A stretch of DNA of 64,000 nt from Methylotenera_A sp046594915 (GTDB taxonomy: Bacteria > Pseudomonadota > Gammaproteobacteria > Burkholderiales > Methylophilaceae), in assembly GCA_046594915.1 (NCBI GenBank), contig JBKJRC010000009.1, positions 62,001 through 126,000 of the forward strand, in the 5' to 3' direction. Below are positions 50,594-60,051 of this stretch, in pieces. The translations under genes were made by a program, and so were the position numbers. Position 1 is the first letter of the stretch. Every line of letters begins with the position of its first letter. The notes beneath the pieces were generated by a model, which was given only the letters and a program-made list of their open reading frames with translations, was not told the DNA's origin and made no database searches.

Positions 50594-51004
50594 CTAAAAC
50601 GGTTTTACAACAGCTAGTATCACTATAGCAAATAATATCAGCACAGGTACTTCATTAAACCAACGATACCAGATATGGTTATGCGCATTGTTGCGCATTT
50701 TAAATTCACGCATCAGCTTGCCGCAATAAGCGTGATAGGCGATTAGGCTAGCCACAAGAACCAGCTTGGCATGCAGCCAAGCGCCGCTGATGCCATAACC
50801 TAGCCAAAGCCATAATCCAAAAATAATCGCCAATACAGCCAGCGGCAACATAAAGCGATACAGTTTTTGCTCCATCAGGCTTAAACGCGCTAAAGTCGCA
50901 TCATCATTTACCATGGCGTGGTTCACAAATAATCGCGGCAAATAAAATAATCCTGCAAACCAGCTGGTCACAAAGATGATGTGCAAAGCTTTAATCCACA
51001 GCAT
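50594..51004 (-). CDS. hemJ: HemJ-type protoporphyrinogen IX oxidase (UPF0093/CopD-like)
   Basis: Heme-containing membrane enzyme of heme synthesis. The 136-residue protein has four predicted helices, the N-terminal LWIKALHIIFVTSWFAGLFYLPRLFV with conserved His and Arg, the central AKLVLVASLIAYHAYCGKLM, and the characteristic YRWFNEVPVLILFAIVILAVVKPF end. It overlaps the thioredoxin-like gene by one base (TAATG). Supply of protoporphyrin fits the heme A genes elsewhere in the window. Confidence 0.9.
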   Translation of the reverse strand: MLWIKALHIIFVTSWFAGLFYLPRLFVNHAMVNDDATLARLSLMEQKLYRFMLPLAVLAIIFGLWLWLGYGISGAWLHAKLVLVASLIAYHAYCGKLMREFKMRNNAHNHIWYRWFNEVPVLILFAIVILAVVKPF

Positions 51005-51501
51005 TATTTAGCCAACTCGATATTGAGTAATTGATGTAACTTAACAAAATCTAGCTCGCCGATGGTGCGTTGAGTGCGCTTGCCTTTTTTATCGAAAATA
51101 AACGCGGTGGGTGTTAAGTTAACGCCACCAAACGCCTGCGTAATTTCAGAAAAGCCATCATGCATCACAGGAAAAGGCAGCGCTTTTTGGCGCGTATAAT
51201 TAAGCACTTGCGCAGGCGGATCGTACGGCATCGCTACCGAAATAATCTCAAAGCCTTTGGGCCGATAAGTGTTATAAGTTTTGATTAAATCGGGCATTTC
51301 TTTGATGCAACCCGGGCAATCCGTGGCCCAAAAATTAACCAGCACGACCTTGCCTTTTAAATCAGCCATGCGGATTTTTTTGCCTTCAAGCGTCGTAAAA
51401 GTAACGTCAGGTGCTTGTGCTTTATTGTTTAGACTTAAACCTAAAAATACTAATAAAGCCAGAATCGCAACAGGAATAAATAATTTTTTAATGGTCAACA
51501 T
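51004..51501 (-). CDS. TlpA/ResA-like membrane-anchored thioredoxin
   Basis: Extracytoplasmic thioredoxin-fold protein of 165 residues. An N-terminal anchor (LFIPVAILALLVFLGLSL) precedes the redox domain with DCPGC (Cys-Pro-Gly-Cys) in LVNFWATDCPGCIKEMPDL and the cis-Pro in NLTPTAFIFD. This type reduces apocytochrome or CuA cysteines in other bacteria; here that is inference. It precedes hemJ with a one-base overlap. Confidence 0.88.
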   Translation of the reverse strand: MLTIKKLFIPVAILALLVFLGLSLNNKAQAPDVTFTTLEGKKIRMADLKGKVVLVNFWATDCPGCIKEMPDLIKTYNTYRPKGFEIISVAMPYDPPAQVLNYTRQKALPFPVMHDGFSEITQAFGGVNLTPTAFIFDKKGKRTQRTIGELDFVKLHQLLNIELAK

Positions 51502-51668
51502 CGTATAATTTTAACGCGTTTTGCGCATAATTGTTATTAATAAACTGATCAATATTCACAGAACGCTTCTAGTTATTCGACTGTCTACAGCATGTTATAA
51601 TTAACCCTTAAATTCAGTCAATTTTTATCAACAAGATAATTTAATCATTAAGATAAATAAAATCACCA

Positions 51669-54600
51669 ATGAACGCACCTATTCCAGCGGAAATTTTACA
51701 AACACAACCAGCTCCCGCATTACGCCTGCGCGAAATTCCTTACAACTACACTTCGTTTTCAGATCGCGAAATCGTGATTCGATTTTTAGGTGAGGACATA
51801 TGGGATATTTTAAATATCTTGCGCGCGGAGCGTAAAACAGGCCGTAGCGCGCGCATGCTGTTTGAAGTGCTGGGTGATTTATGGGTAGTCAGTCGCAATC
51901 CATATCTGCAAGACGATTTGGTGGATAATCCCAAACGCCGCAAAGCTTTAATCGACGCGCTATATCACCGCATTAAAGCGATTGATGAACGGAACACCAA
52001 TGGCGACAACAGTGGTAACGAAAAAGTACAAAAGTTAGTTGCCGCCGCCACAAAAGCGGTGGAAAAATTCGCAGAGGATTTCCGCCAAATTTATGATTTA
52101 CGCAAAAAAGCGCTAGCTAAATACAGCAAAATTACCCGCAAAGACAATATTCAGTTTGATGGACTTGCGCGCGTTTCACATGTGACCGATGCCACCGACT
52201 GGCGTGTGGAATATCCCTTTGTAGTACTGAATCCTGATACGGAAATTGAAATTGCTGCATTAGTCAAAGCCAGTATCGAACTAGGCTTAACGGTTATCCC
52301 ACGTGGCGGTGGTACAGGTTACACTGGCGGCGCAATTCCGCTTACGCCTTTGTCTGTGGTGATTAATACAGAGAAATTAGACCGTCATAGTGGCGTAAAA
52401 ATGCGCACATTGCCGGGAGTTGCTCGCCAAGTCGCTACAATTGAATGCGGTGCAGGCGTTGTCACGCGCCGCGCCATGGAAGCAGCGACTGAAGCAGGCT
52501 TAGAATTTGCCTGCGACCCAACCAGTGCCGACGCGAGTTGTATTGGCGGAAATGTGGCCATGAATGCAGGCGGTAAAAAAGCCGTGCTGTGGGGCACTGC
52601 GTTAGATAACTTGGCCTCTTGGCGCATGGTAACGCCAGACGCAACATGGATTGAGGTTGAACGTCTTGACCACAATCTGGGTAAAATTCACGATATTGCC
52701 ATGGCGCGTTTTAAAGTCAGTCGTTTTGATATGGACATGAAAACGCAATTAGGTGAGCCTGAAATTCTAGAAATCGCTGGACCCAGTTTTCGCAAAGTTG
52801 GTTTGGGTAAAGATGTTACCGATAAATTCTTAAGCGGTCTGCCAGGTATTCAAAAAGAAGGTTGTGATGGATTAATTACCAGTGCCACCTTTATTCTGCA
52901 TCGCATGCCAAAATATGTACGCACGATTGCGCTGGAATTTTTTGGCAATGTTTCACACGCCGTACCCGCGATTGTTGAGATTAAAGATTATCTGGATGCG
53001 ACCGCCAAGGGCTTAAATAATGGTCAAGGGCCAGCCGTGATTATGGCGGGCTTGGAGCATATGGATGAGCGCTATATTAAAGCAGTGGGCTATGCCACCA
53101 AGGCCGCGCGTCAGCAACGCCCAAAAATGGTGTTAATCGCCGATATTGCCTCTGATGATGAAAATGCGGTTGGCGAAGTTGGTTCTGCCATGGTACGCAT
53201 GTGTAATGCCAAAAATGGCGAAGGTTTTATTGCTGTATCAGGTGAAGCGCGCAAAAAATTCTGGCTAGATCGTGCGCGCACGGCCGCTATCGCCAAGCAC
53301 ACCAACGCCTTTAAAATTAACGAAGACGTTGTGATCCCTCTACCAAAATTGGGGGATTATTCTGACGGCATCGAACGTATTAACATTGAGCTTTCAATTG
53401 ATAATAAGCTTAAATTAGTGGATGCCTTAGAAGCATTTATGCAGACCGAATTGCCGCTACAAGCCGATGAAGAAGGCAACGCTGACGCAGAAATGGTGCA
53501 TTCTAAGCAGTTAATTGCACTGCAATTATTGCGAGATTTGCGCGCGAAATGGCTTTTAATTTTAAATACGCTAGATGAGCCAGTCAGCGTTTTGGGCGAG
53601 ATTGGCAAGCCGTATAGTCAATATGAAAATGTCTTTCGCGCCGTCCAATCTTACGATTTGCGCATCTCTTGGAAGCGCGAACTCAAACGCCCGATGGCCG
53701 AAATTTTTGCTGGGCGTGAGTATCAAAAAATCTTGTCGCGTTGTGACGAAATCCACAAAGCCATATTGAAAAGCCGCGTATTTATTGCGTTGCACATGCA
53801 TGCAGGTGATGGCAATGTGCATACCAATATTCCCGTGAATTCTGATGATTACACTATGATGAAGCAAGCGCACGACGCAGTTGACCGCGTAATGGCGTTG
53901 GCTAAAGGCTTAAATGGGGTGATTTCAGGCGAGCATGGTATTGGTATCACCAAAATGGAGTATTTGGACCAAGCCACAATTGATAACTTTACGGCTTACA
54001 AAAATAAAGTAGACCCAAACGGCCACTTTAATAAAGGTAAATTGCTGGCGGGTTCTGGGCTTGAAAATGCTTACACACCAAGCTTCGGCTTGTTGGAGCA
54101 AGAGTCCATTATTATGGAAGAATCAGCCATTGGTGAAATTGCTGATGATATAAGTGATTGTTTACGTTGCGGAAAATGCAAACCTGTTTGTACTACGCAC
54201 GTGCCACGCGCCAATCTTTTATACAGTCCGCGTAATAAAATCTTGGGTACATCACTATTGATTGAGGCGTTTTTGTATGAAGAACAAACGCGGCGCGGCA
54301 TTTCGCTCAAACATTTCGATGAATTCAACGATGTAGCCGACCATTGTACGGTTTGCCACAAATGCTTAAATCCGTGCCCAGTAGATATTGATTTTGGTGA
54401 TGTTTCTATCAAAATGCGTAACTTTTTGCGTGAGCAAGGTAAAAAGCAATTTAACCCTGGCACTGCAGTTGGGATGTTGTTTTTAAACGCTAAAGATCCC
54501 GCTACGGTTAAATTTTTACGCACCACCATGATAGGCTGGGGCTATAAAGCGCAAAATATTGCACATGCCTTGGCGAAAAGATTGGGTTTATTAAAAGATA

Positions 54601-55568
54601 AATTTCGTCCGCCTGCAACAGTAGGCAAGCCAGAAATCAAGGCGCAGGTGATTCATTTTATTAATCGGCCCATGCCAAGAAAAATGCAATCTAAAACTTC
54701 ACGCGCCATGCTGGGCGTAGAAGATAACAGCATGATTCCAGTAATTCGTAATCCGCAAAAAGTGACGGAAGATTCTGAAGCAGTATTTTATTTCCCAGGT
54801 TGCGGCTCAGAGCGTTTGTTTTCAAACGTTGGTTTAGCCACGCAGGCGATGTTGTATGAGGTCGGCGCAATCACGGTATTGCCACCTGGTTATCTGTGTT
54901 GCGGCTACCCACAAACCTCAGCAGGTAATCACGATAAAGGCCAAGAAATTACCGCAGATAATCGCGTTCTGTTTCATCGCGTGGCTAACACTTTGAATTA
55001 CCTGGATATTAAAACAGTTATTGTGTCTTGCGGCACGTGTATGGATCAACTGCAAAAATACGAATTTGAGAAGATATTCCCAGGTTGCAGGTTGCTGGAT
55101 ATCCACGAGTATTTAATGGAAAAAGACATGCGCTTGCAAACCGTCACTGGTACGCGCTATATGTACCACGACCCCTGCCATAGCCCAATGAAAACCTATA
55201 AGCCGATGGAAGTGACCAATAAACTGATGGGGCAAGAGGTGCAACTAAATGACCGTTGCTGCGGTGAAAGTGGTACTTTTGCCGCTGCCCGCCCCGATAT
55301 CGCCACGCAAGTTAAATTCCGCAAGCAAGAAGAACTGGAAAAAGGTATGGAAAAAATGGGCTTAACGGTTGGCAAGCCTGAAGAAAAAGTGAAAATTCTG
55401 ACCAGTTGCCCAAGCTGCCTACAAGGTTTAGCGCGTTATGGCGATGATACTGGAATAGAAGCGGATTACATTGTGGTCGAAATGGCCAAGCATATTCTGG
55501 GTGAGAACTGGATGGAAGAATATGTTGAACGGGTGAATAACGGTGGGATTGAGAAGGTTCTGCTTTAA
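51669..55568 (+). CDS. Giant FAD-linked/Fe-S oxidoreductase with DUF3683-type N-terminus
   Basis: A single 1299-residue chain joins several modules. About 1-170 resembles DUF3683 (LREIPYNYTSFSDREIVIRFLGEDIWDILNILRAERKTG). About 180-830 is an FAD-binding PCMH/FAD-oxidase-C (GlcD-like) unit with RGGGTGYTGGAIPLTPLSVVIN, ALHMHAGDGNVHTNIPV and GVISGEHGIGITK. About 855-960 has two 4Fe-4S motifs (CLRCGKCKPVC and CTVCHKCLNPCP). About 1050-1280 is a two-part CCG domain (LCCGYPQTSAG, DRCCGESGTF), GlcF-like. It probably oxidises a 2-hydroxyacid such as lactate, glycolate or 2-hydroxyglutarate; the substrate is not readable. It is monocistronic. Confidence 0.88.
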   Translation: MNAPIPAEILQTQPAPALRLREIPYNYTSFSDREIVIRFLGEDIWDILNILRAERKTGRSARMLFEVLGDLWVVSRNPYLQDDLVDNPKRRKALIDALYHRIKAIDERNTNGDNSGNEKVQKLVAAATKAVEKFAEDFRQIYDLRKKALAKYSKITRKDNIQFDGLARVSHVTDATDWRVEYPFVVLNPDTEIEIAALVKASIELGLTVIPRGGGTGYTGGAIPLTPLSVVINTEKLDRHSGVKMRTLPGVARQVATIECGAGVVTRRAMEAATEAGLEFACDPTSADASCIGGNVAMNAGGKKAVLWGTALDNLASWRMVTPDATWIEVERLDHNLGKIHDIAMARFKVSRFDMDMKTQLGEPEILEIAGPSFRKVGLGKDVTDKFLSGLPGIQKEGCDGLITSATFILHRMPKYVRTIALEFFGNVSHAVPAIVEIKDYLDATAKGLNNGQGPAVIMAGLEHMDERYIKAVGYATKAARQQRPKMVLIADIASDDENAVGEVGSAMVRMCNAKNGEGFIAVSGEARKKFWLDRARTAAIAKHTNAFKINEDVVIPLPKLGDYSDGIERINIELSIDNKLKLVDALEAFMQTELPLQADEEGNADAEMVHSKQLIALQLLRDLRAKWLLILNTLDEPVSVLGEIGKPYSQYENVFRAVQSYDLRISWKRELKRPMAEIFAGREYQKILSRCDEIHKAILKSRVFIALHMHAGDGNVHTNIPVNSDDYTMMKQAHDAVDRVMALAKGLNGVISGEHGIGITKMEYLDQATIDNFTAYKNKVDPNGHFNKGKLLAGSGLENAYTPSFGLLEQESIIMEESAIGEIADDISDCLRCGKCKPVCTTHVPRANLLYSPRNKILGTSLLIEAFLYEEQTRRGISLKHFDEFNDVADHCTVCHKCLNPCPVDIDFGDVSIKMRNFLREQGKKQFNPGTAVGMLFLNAKDPATVKFLRTTMIGWGYKAQNIAHALAKRLGLLKDKFRPPATVGKPEIKAQVIHFINRPMPRKMQSKTSRAMLGVEDNSMIPVIRNPQKVTEDSEAVFYFPGCGSERLFSNVGLATQAMLYEVGAITVLPPGYLCCGYPQTSAGNHDKGQEITADNRVLFHRVANTLNYLDIKTVIVSCGTCMDQLQKYEFEKIFPGCRLLDIHEYLMEKDMRLQTVTGTRYMYHDPCHSPMKTYKPMEVTNKLMGQEVQLNDRCCGESGTFAAARPDIATQVKFRKQEELEKGMEKMGLTVGKPEEKVKILTSCPSCLQGLARYGDDTGIEADYIVVEMAKHILGENWMEEYVERVNNGGIEKVLL

Positions 55569-55759
55569 TTAAAATTTAACCCTTTTTAAACATTCGGTTT
55601 AATTGATTTGTCAGCCAGCGTGGCATTTGATGTCAAACAAAGTCTGTGTGCTTAAATATTTAAACCATGCATTCGTCTTTTCAAAACTGAGTAATTATTG
55701 GTAACAATACATTTATTGCTTGGCAACGTAGCTATTATGAACGACATAAAGATATCAAC

Positions 55760-57520
55760 ATGAAAAGCGGTGTCTGCAAGATTTTGTTCTTAATATGCTG
55801 CTTTTGTGTCAATGCGGCTTACTCGGCGGTATTGGTTGGCTGGTCAAGCATGCCGCTAAATACTTATACTGCAGGTCCTTTTAGTCAGCATCAAGGTTCC
55901 AACACTTGGGCGCCTCCAAGTTCTCAAATAGTCGGCGGTTTTTCTGCCGCTGAAAAAGCTGCCGATGGAAGCTATATCTTTTTGATTGATACTGGATTTG
56001 GCCCCAAATCGTCTTCATTGAGTTCGTTGCTAGGGCTTTATGATTTAAAAATTGACTTTAATGATTTTCAAGGCAACATCAAAAACACAGAAGTTTTAAA
56101 GCTAATTCGTTTTAATGATAGTGACAACAAACTGAGCTTTGCTAAACAAGTTGATTTTGAATTCTATGGTAACAATCCCAAAAATAACCCTGTTGATGCA
56201 ATCATCAAAAAAGGTAAATTGCTGACTGGTGGAGATATTGATCCTGAATCCTTTCGGGTGGATTACAAAGGCAATATATGGGTTGGCGACGAGTTTGGTC
56301 CATTTTTAATTAAGCTGGACAAAACAGGTAAGGTTTTAAGGCGAGAAATTGCTATCCCCAATATCACTTCTCCGGAAAATTCATTATTGAAAACCGGGGA
56401 TATTCCAACTATTAAAACGACAGCGGGTTTAGAAGGGATGGCAATTAACCCTCAAGGCAATAAGCTTTACCCAATGTTAGAAAAGCCTGTTATTGGAGAC
56501 GCTGAAAAAGCGCTTAGAATATATGAATTTGATGTAGATACAGAGCATTTTGAAGAAGGGTATTATTTATACAAATTAGATGGTGATGCCACGGAAATAA
56601 GAGAGCTAGTCGCTATTAACGACAAAGAGTTTTTAACGATCGAGCAAAATGAGAGATGGGGTTCTGATGGACATGTAAAAAAAGTATTTTGGCTTTCAAT
56701 TGCAGATGTTGAAAAGTATGGGTATGTTAAAAAGAGAGAAATAGTTGATTTAATGCATATTTCTGACCCGGTTGATTTGAATAAAGACGGTAGTATTGCT
56801 TTCTCTTTCCCCAAATTAACGATTGAATCCATCGTCATTTTAGATAAAGATACCTTATTGATTACAAACGATAATAATTTTGGGGAAAGAACAGATTTTA
56901 TTAAAATCCGTTTAAATGAATCTTTAAACTTGAAGCAATTTAATAGCCCTACATTAGATACAAACAAATGGGCGCCACGTGATAAAAATTACTATGCATG
57001 GCAAGGCTTTCATAGCTATAGCCTGGAATGGGGAAATATAGCGGCGACCATGCTGATTTTTTTGATAGTATTAGCCACTGCCATTCAGAAAATCCATTTA
57101 AAAGCGGATGGCATATTTCATTGGGCAATATTATCTGCGGTGATATTAAGCTTATTTTTTTACAATTATCTTAGCTTATATTATTACGCAACCCAATCTT
57201 TTCGAGATCTGTTTATTGATTCTGGTTTGTATCAAAACCGAGGCCCACTGCAACGTTCCATCATCATGGCTATCGCGGTGGCAACGGTTATGATGTTTTT
57301 TGCGGCGTTTTTTTACTATAAAAATAGGTATACAAAATATTCTATGGCCGTTATCAGCATGTTGTTGGGCTTAAAAGGCACTCAGTTTGTGTCCTATCAT
57401 CGCATTGATAACATCACAGATTACGTATTGGGTATTGGGCGAGTATTTGATTGGATTGAGTCTTTTTTTATACTATTATTATTGTTAGCGGTTATTCATG
57501 ATCGTAAAATTAACACTTAA
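55760..57520 (+). CDS. Phytase-like (esterase-like) domain fused to four membrane helices
   Basis: A 586-residue protein. Signal peptide MKSGVCKILFLICCFCVNAAYSA; residues about 50-400 match the phytase-like family by segments such as IDPESFRVDYKGNIWVGDEFGPFLIKLDKTGKVLRREIAIP, TAGLEGMAINPQGNKLYPMLEKP and TLLITNDNNFGERTDFIKIRL. These proteins act as calcium-dependent esterase/phosphatase-like propellers, activity mostly untested. From about 420 there are four membrane helices (IAATMLIFLIVLATAI, FHWAILSAVILSLFFYNYLS, SIIMAIAVATVMMFFAAFFYY, FILLLLLAVIHD). The fusion is unusual to me. The next gene starts 53 bp later. Confidence 0.6.
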   Translation: MKSGVCKILFLICCFCVNAAYSAVLVGWSSMPLNTYTAGPFSQHQGSNTWAPPSSQIVGGFSAAEKAADGSYIFLIDTGFGPKSSSLSSLLGLYDLKIDFNDFQGNIKNTEVLKLIRFNDSDNKLSFAKQVDFEFYGNNPKNNPVDAIIKKGKLLTGGDIDPESFRVDYKGNIWVGDEFGPFLIKLDKTGKVLRREIAIPNITSPENSLLKTGDIPTIKTTAGLEGMAINPQGNKLYPMLEKPVIGDAEKALRIYEFDVDTEHFEEGYYLYKLDGDATEIRELVAINDKEFLTIEQNERWGSDGHVKKVFWLSIADVEKYGYVKKREIVDLMHISDPVDLNKDGSIAFSFPKLTIESIVILDKDTLLITNDNNFGERTDFIKIRLNESLNLKQFNSPTLDTNKWAPRDKNYYAWQGFHSYSLEWGNIAATMLIFLIVLATAIQKIHLKADGIFHWAILSAVILSLFFYNYLSLYYYATQSFRDLFIDSGLYQNRGPLQRSIIMAIAVATVMMFFAAFFYYKNRYTKYSMAVISMLLGLKGTQFVSYHRIDNITDYVLGIGRVFDWIESFFILLLLLAVIHDRKINT

Positions 57521-57573
57521 AAAATATTGTCAAGCAAGGCACTCTAGGTGCAACTGTTTCAGAAAGGCTATCG

Positions 57574-58266
57574 ATGCATATTGGTGACCCAACCATTATT
57601 GCGTGGATTACCGTATTGGTTTATCTAACAGCCGCAGCAAGGTGTGTATTTAAAGCCATCGTGTCTAAAAAATTTGGTGGTAATTATCAGTTTTGGCTTT
57701 ATTTAGCCGTCTTTTTATTGTTTTTAGGTGTTAATAAGCAGCTAGATTTGCAAACTTGGTTTGAGCAAACCATGAAAGCGTTAGCACAAACACGCGGTTG
57801 GTATGAGTACAAACTTTCTTTGCAAAAAGTCTTTATTGCGCTGCTTGGTCTTGGCATGCTAACCGTATTACTTAGCTTCCGATTATATCTGGCGAACTCT
57901 TGGCGCAATTACAAAATAACCTGGATTGGTATTGTGTTGCTTTGCGTTTTCATTTTAGTGCGTGCAGCAGCATTTAATCAGTTAGATTTTTTGGTTAATC
58001 AGGATATTTTAGGATTCAATATTGCCGAAATACTGGAAATATCGGCACTATTCCTCATCGTGTTAGGCACATTCCTTTACACCAAACAACCCAATTTTGT
58101 CACGACAGGCGCACTGCAGATTAAAGATTATGTAGAAATTATGAATGAGCATAGTATTGTGCATTGCCCTCAATGCGGTATTCAGCCCTTGGCAAAGATA
58201 GTAGATGGCCGTGTGTTTAAATGCCGATCTTGCGGATTTATGTATACGGTAACGATTGCGAATTAA
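57574..58266 (+). CDS. Membrane protein of unknown function with C-terminal zinc ribbon
   Basis: A 230-residue protein with about five hydrophobic segments (IIAWITVLVYLTAAARCVF, FWLYLAVFLLFLGV, VFIALLGLGMLTVLLSF, ITWIGIVLLCVFILVRAAAF, ILEISALFLIVLGTFLY) and a cytoplasmic or exposed tail with HCPQCGIQPLAKIVDGRVFKCRSCGF, a four-cysteine zinc ribbon. I do not recognise the family. It follows the phytase-like membrane protein on the same strand and is probably expressed with it. Confidence 0.6.
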   Translation: MHIGDPTIIAWITVLVYLTAAARCVFKAIVSKKFGGNYQFWLYLAVFLLFLGVNKQLDLQTWFEQTMKALAQTRGWYEYKLSLQKVFIALLGLGMLTVLLSFRLYLANSWRNYKITWIGIVLLCVFILVRAAAFNQLDFLVNQDILGFNIAEILEISALFLIVLGTFLYTKQPNFVTTGALQIKDYVEIMNEHSIVHCPQCGIQPLAKIVDGRVFKCRSCGFMYTVTIAN

Positions 58267-58320
58267 ACGCATTAGCTAGATAGAAAGCAAATCAGGACAC
58301 AATTTTTTGCATAAAAACAC

Positions 58321-59352
58321 ATGAATTTTTACCCAATAGTTAAACCGTTTTTATTTCAATTAGATGCTGAAACAGCACATGACATCACGCTTAAAGGCCT
58401 GAAGTGGGCTGAGAAAACCGGCGTTTTAAATAGCTATGCAAAACCGCCTACGTGTGCTTCGCGTCAGGTAATGGGTTTAACTTTTCCCAACCCAGTTGGT
58501 TTGGCGGCAGGCTTGGATAAAAATGGTGCAGTCATTGATGGCATGGCTGCCTTGGGTTTTGGTTTTATTGAAATAGGCACAGTGACGCCGCGTGCGCAGC
58601 CAGGCAATGCCAAGCCGCGCTTGTTTCGTGTAACAAAGGCACAAGGTGTGATTAATCGTTTTGGTTTTAATAACTTAGGTGTCGATAATTTAGTTAACAA
58701 TGTAAAAGCGGCAAAATTTAATGCCGGCTTTGCCAATCAAATATTGGGCATTAACATTGGTAAAAATTTTGATACGCCGATTGAAAACGCAGTAGATGAC
58801 TATTTAATCTGCATGCAAAAAGTGTACGAACATGCCAGTTATATCACCGTGAATATTTCGTCGCCCAACACCAAAAATTTGCGTGCCTTGCAAGAAAAAG
58901 AAGCCTTATCCAGCTTGCTGGCCAGCTTGAAGCTGGAACAGCAAAAGTTGGCACAACAGCATGGAAAATATGTGCCAATCACCTTAAAAATCGCGCCCGA
59001 TTTAACACAGGCGCAAGTGATTGAAATTGCCGATTTATTGATGCAACATCAGATAGATGGCGTGATTGCGACCAATACAACTTTGGCACGCAATGCGATA
59101 AAAGGCATGAAAAATAGCAAAGAAACAGGCGGGCTATCTGGCGCACCAGTACGCAATCAATCGACGATTGTGATTCAGCAGCTTTCAAAACAATTGCAAG
59201 GTGCGCTGCCAATTATTGGCGTGGGCGGCATATTCAGTGGCGCAGATGCGGTAGAAAAAATTGCAGCTGGTGCGAGTTTGGTGCAAGTGTATAGCGGGCT
59301 GATTTATAAAGGCCCTAAACTAGTACACGATATTTGCGCAGTATTAGGTTAA
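58321..59352 (+). CDS. pyrD: Dihydroorotate dehydrogenase, class 2 (quinone)
   Basis: Membrane-associated FMN enzyme of pyrimidine synthesis that passes electrons to quinones. The 343-residue protein starts MNFYPIVKPFLFQLDAETAHDITLKGL, the amphipathic membrane-binding helix of class 2. It has FPNPVGLAAGLDKNG, IGTVTPRAQPGNAKPRLFRV, the catalytic Ser in YITVNISSPNTKNLRALQ, VPITLKIAPDL and IIGVGGIFSGADAVEKI. Length matches E. coli PyrD (336). Confidence 0.97.
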   Translation: MNFYPIVKPFLFQLDAETAHDITLKGLKWAEKTGVLNSYAKPPTCASRQVMGLTFPNPVGLAAGLDKNGAVIDGMAALGFGFIEIGTVTPRAQPGNAKPRLFRVTKAQGVINRFGFNNLGVDNLVNNVKAAKFNAGFANQILGINIGKNFDTPIENAVDDYLICMQKVYEHASYITVNISSPNTKNLRALQEKEALSSLLASLKLEQQKLAQQHGKYVPITLKIAPDLTQAQVIEIADLLMQHQIDGVIATNTTLARNAIKGMKNSKETGGLSGAPVRNQSTIVIQQLSKQLQGALPIIGVGGIFSGADAVEKIAAGASLVQVYSGLIYKGPKLVHDICAVLG

Positions 59353-59413
59353 TTAAATCATAGACTTAACTAATATTTTTAGGCAAAAAATAGTGTTAAG
59401 TATTTGATTTTTT

Positions 59414-60022
59414 ATGCTTCCAATTTTATATTCCTACCGCCGCTGCCCTTATGCCATGCGTGCCAGACTGGCAGTTTATGTTGCCAATGTTGCAGTTGAG
59501 TTACGCGAAATATCGCTGCGAGACAAGCCAGCCCACATGTTGCAGATATCGCCAAAAGCCACAGTGCCCGTGTTGTTGCTGCAAAATGGCATTGTGATTG
59601 AACAGAGTTTAGACATTATGTTTTGGGCGTTGCAACAGCGAGATCCGCAAAATTGGCTGGCTGCGGATTTGGCAAAAATGCACACATTAATTGCCGAGAA
59701 CGACACAGTTTTTAAGCAGGCATTGGATGGCTACAAATATCCTGAACGCTACCCGCAAGCAATCCAAGTAGATTATCGCCAGCAAGGCGAGGTGTTTTTA
59801 CAGCGGTTGGAAAACTTGCTCATTCAAAATACTTACTTGTTAAAAGCGACTGCCAGCTTGGCTGACATGGCGATTTTCCCGTTTGTGCGTCAGTTTGCGG
59901 CGGTTGATACGGTTTGGTTTGAAACATCCAATTATCCCAAATTGAAAATTTGGCTTAATAAGTTAGTTAAATCCGTATTATTTGAACAGGTGATGAAAAA
60001 ACAGCCAACTTACATTGCATAA
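59414..60022 (+). CDS. Glutathione S-transferase family protein
   Basis: Thioredoxin-fold/all-alpha protein of 202 residues. MLPILYSYRRCPYAMRARLAVYVANV has a CPYA motif in place of the usual Tyr/Ser, which is glutaredoxin-like (Cys-type GST); the cis-Pro segment KATVPVLLLQNG and VIEQSLDIMFW follow. The C-terminal helical domain is intact. It could act as a GSH-dependent thiol transferase or disulphide reductase. Its last codons contain the terminator of the convergent clpA. Confidence 0.82.
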   Translation: MLPILYSYRRCPYAMRARLAVYVANVAVELREISLRDKPAHMLQISPKATVPVLLLQNGIVIEQSLDIMFWALQQRDPQNWLAADLAKMHTLIAENDTVFKQALDGYKYPERYPQAIQVDYRQQGEVFLQRLENLLIQNTYLLKATASLADMAIFPFVRQFAAVDTVWFETSNYPKLKIWLNKLVKSVLFEQVMKKQPTYIA

Positions 60023-60030
60023 GTTGGCTG
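59995..60030 (-). terminator. clpA terminator embedded in the GST gene 3' end
   Basis: CAGCCAACTTA (60002-60012) pairs perfectly with TAAGTTGGCTG (60020-60030) with a 7-nt loop. The A run at 59996-60001 becomes a T run on the minus strand, so it terminates clpA. It encodes the last residues of the GST protein on the other strand. Confidence 0.8.
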
Positions 60031-60051
60031 CTGGTATCGCGCTACTAAAAT

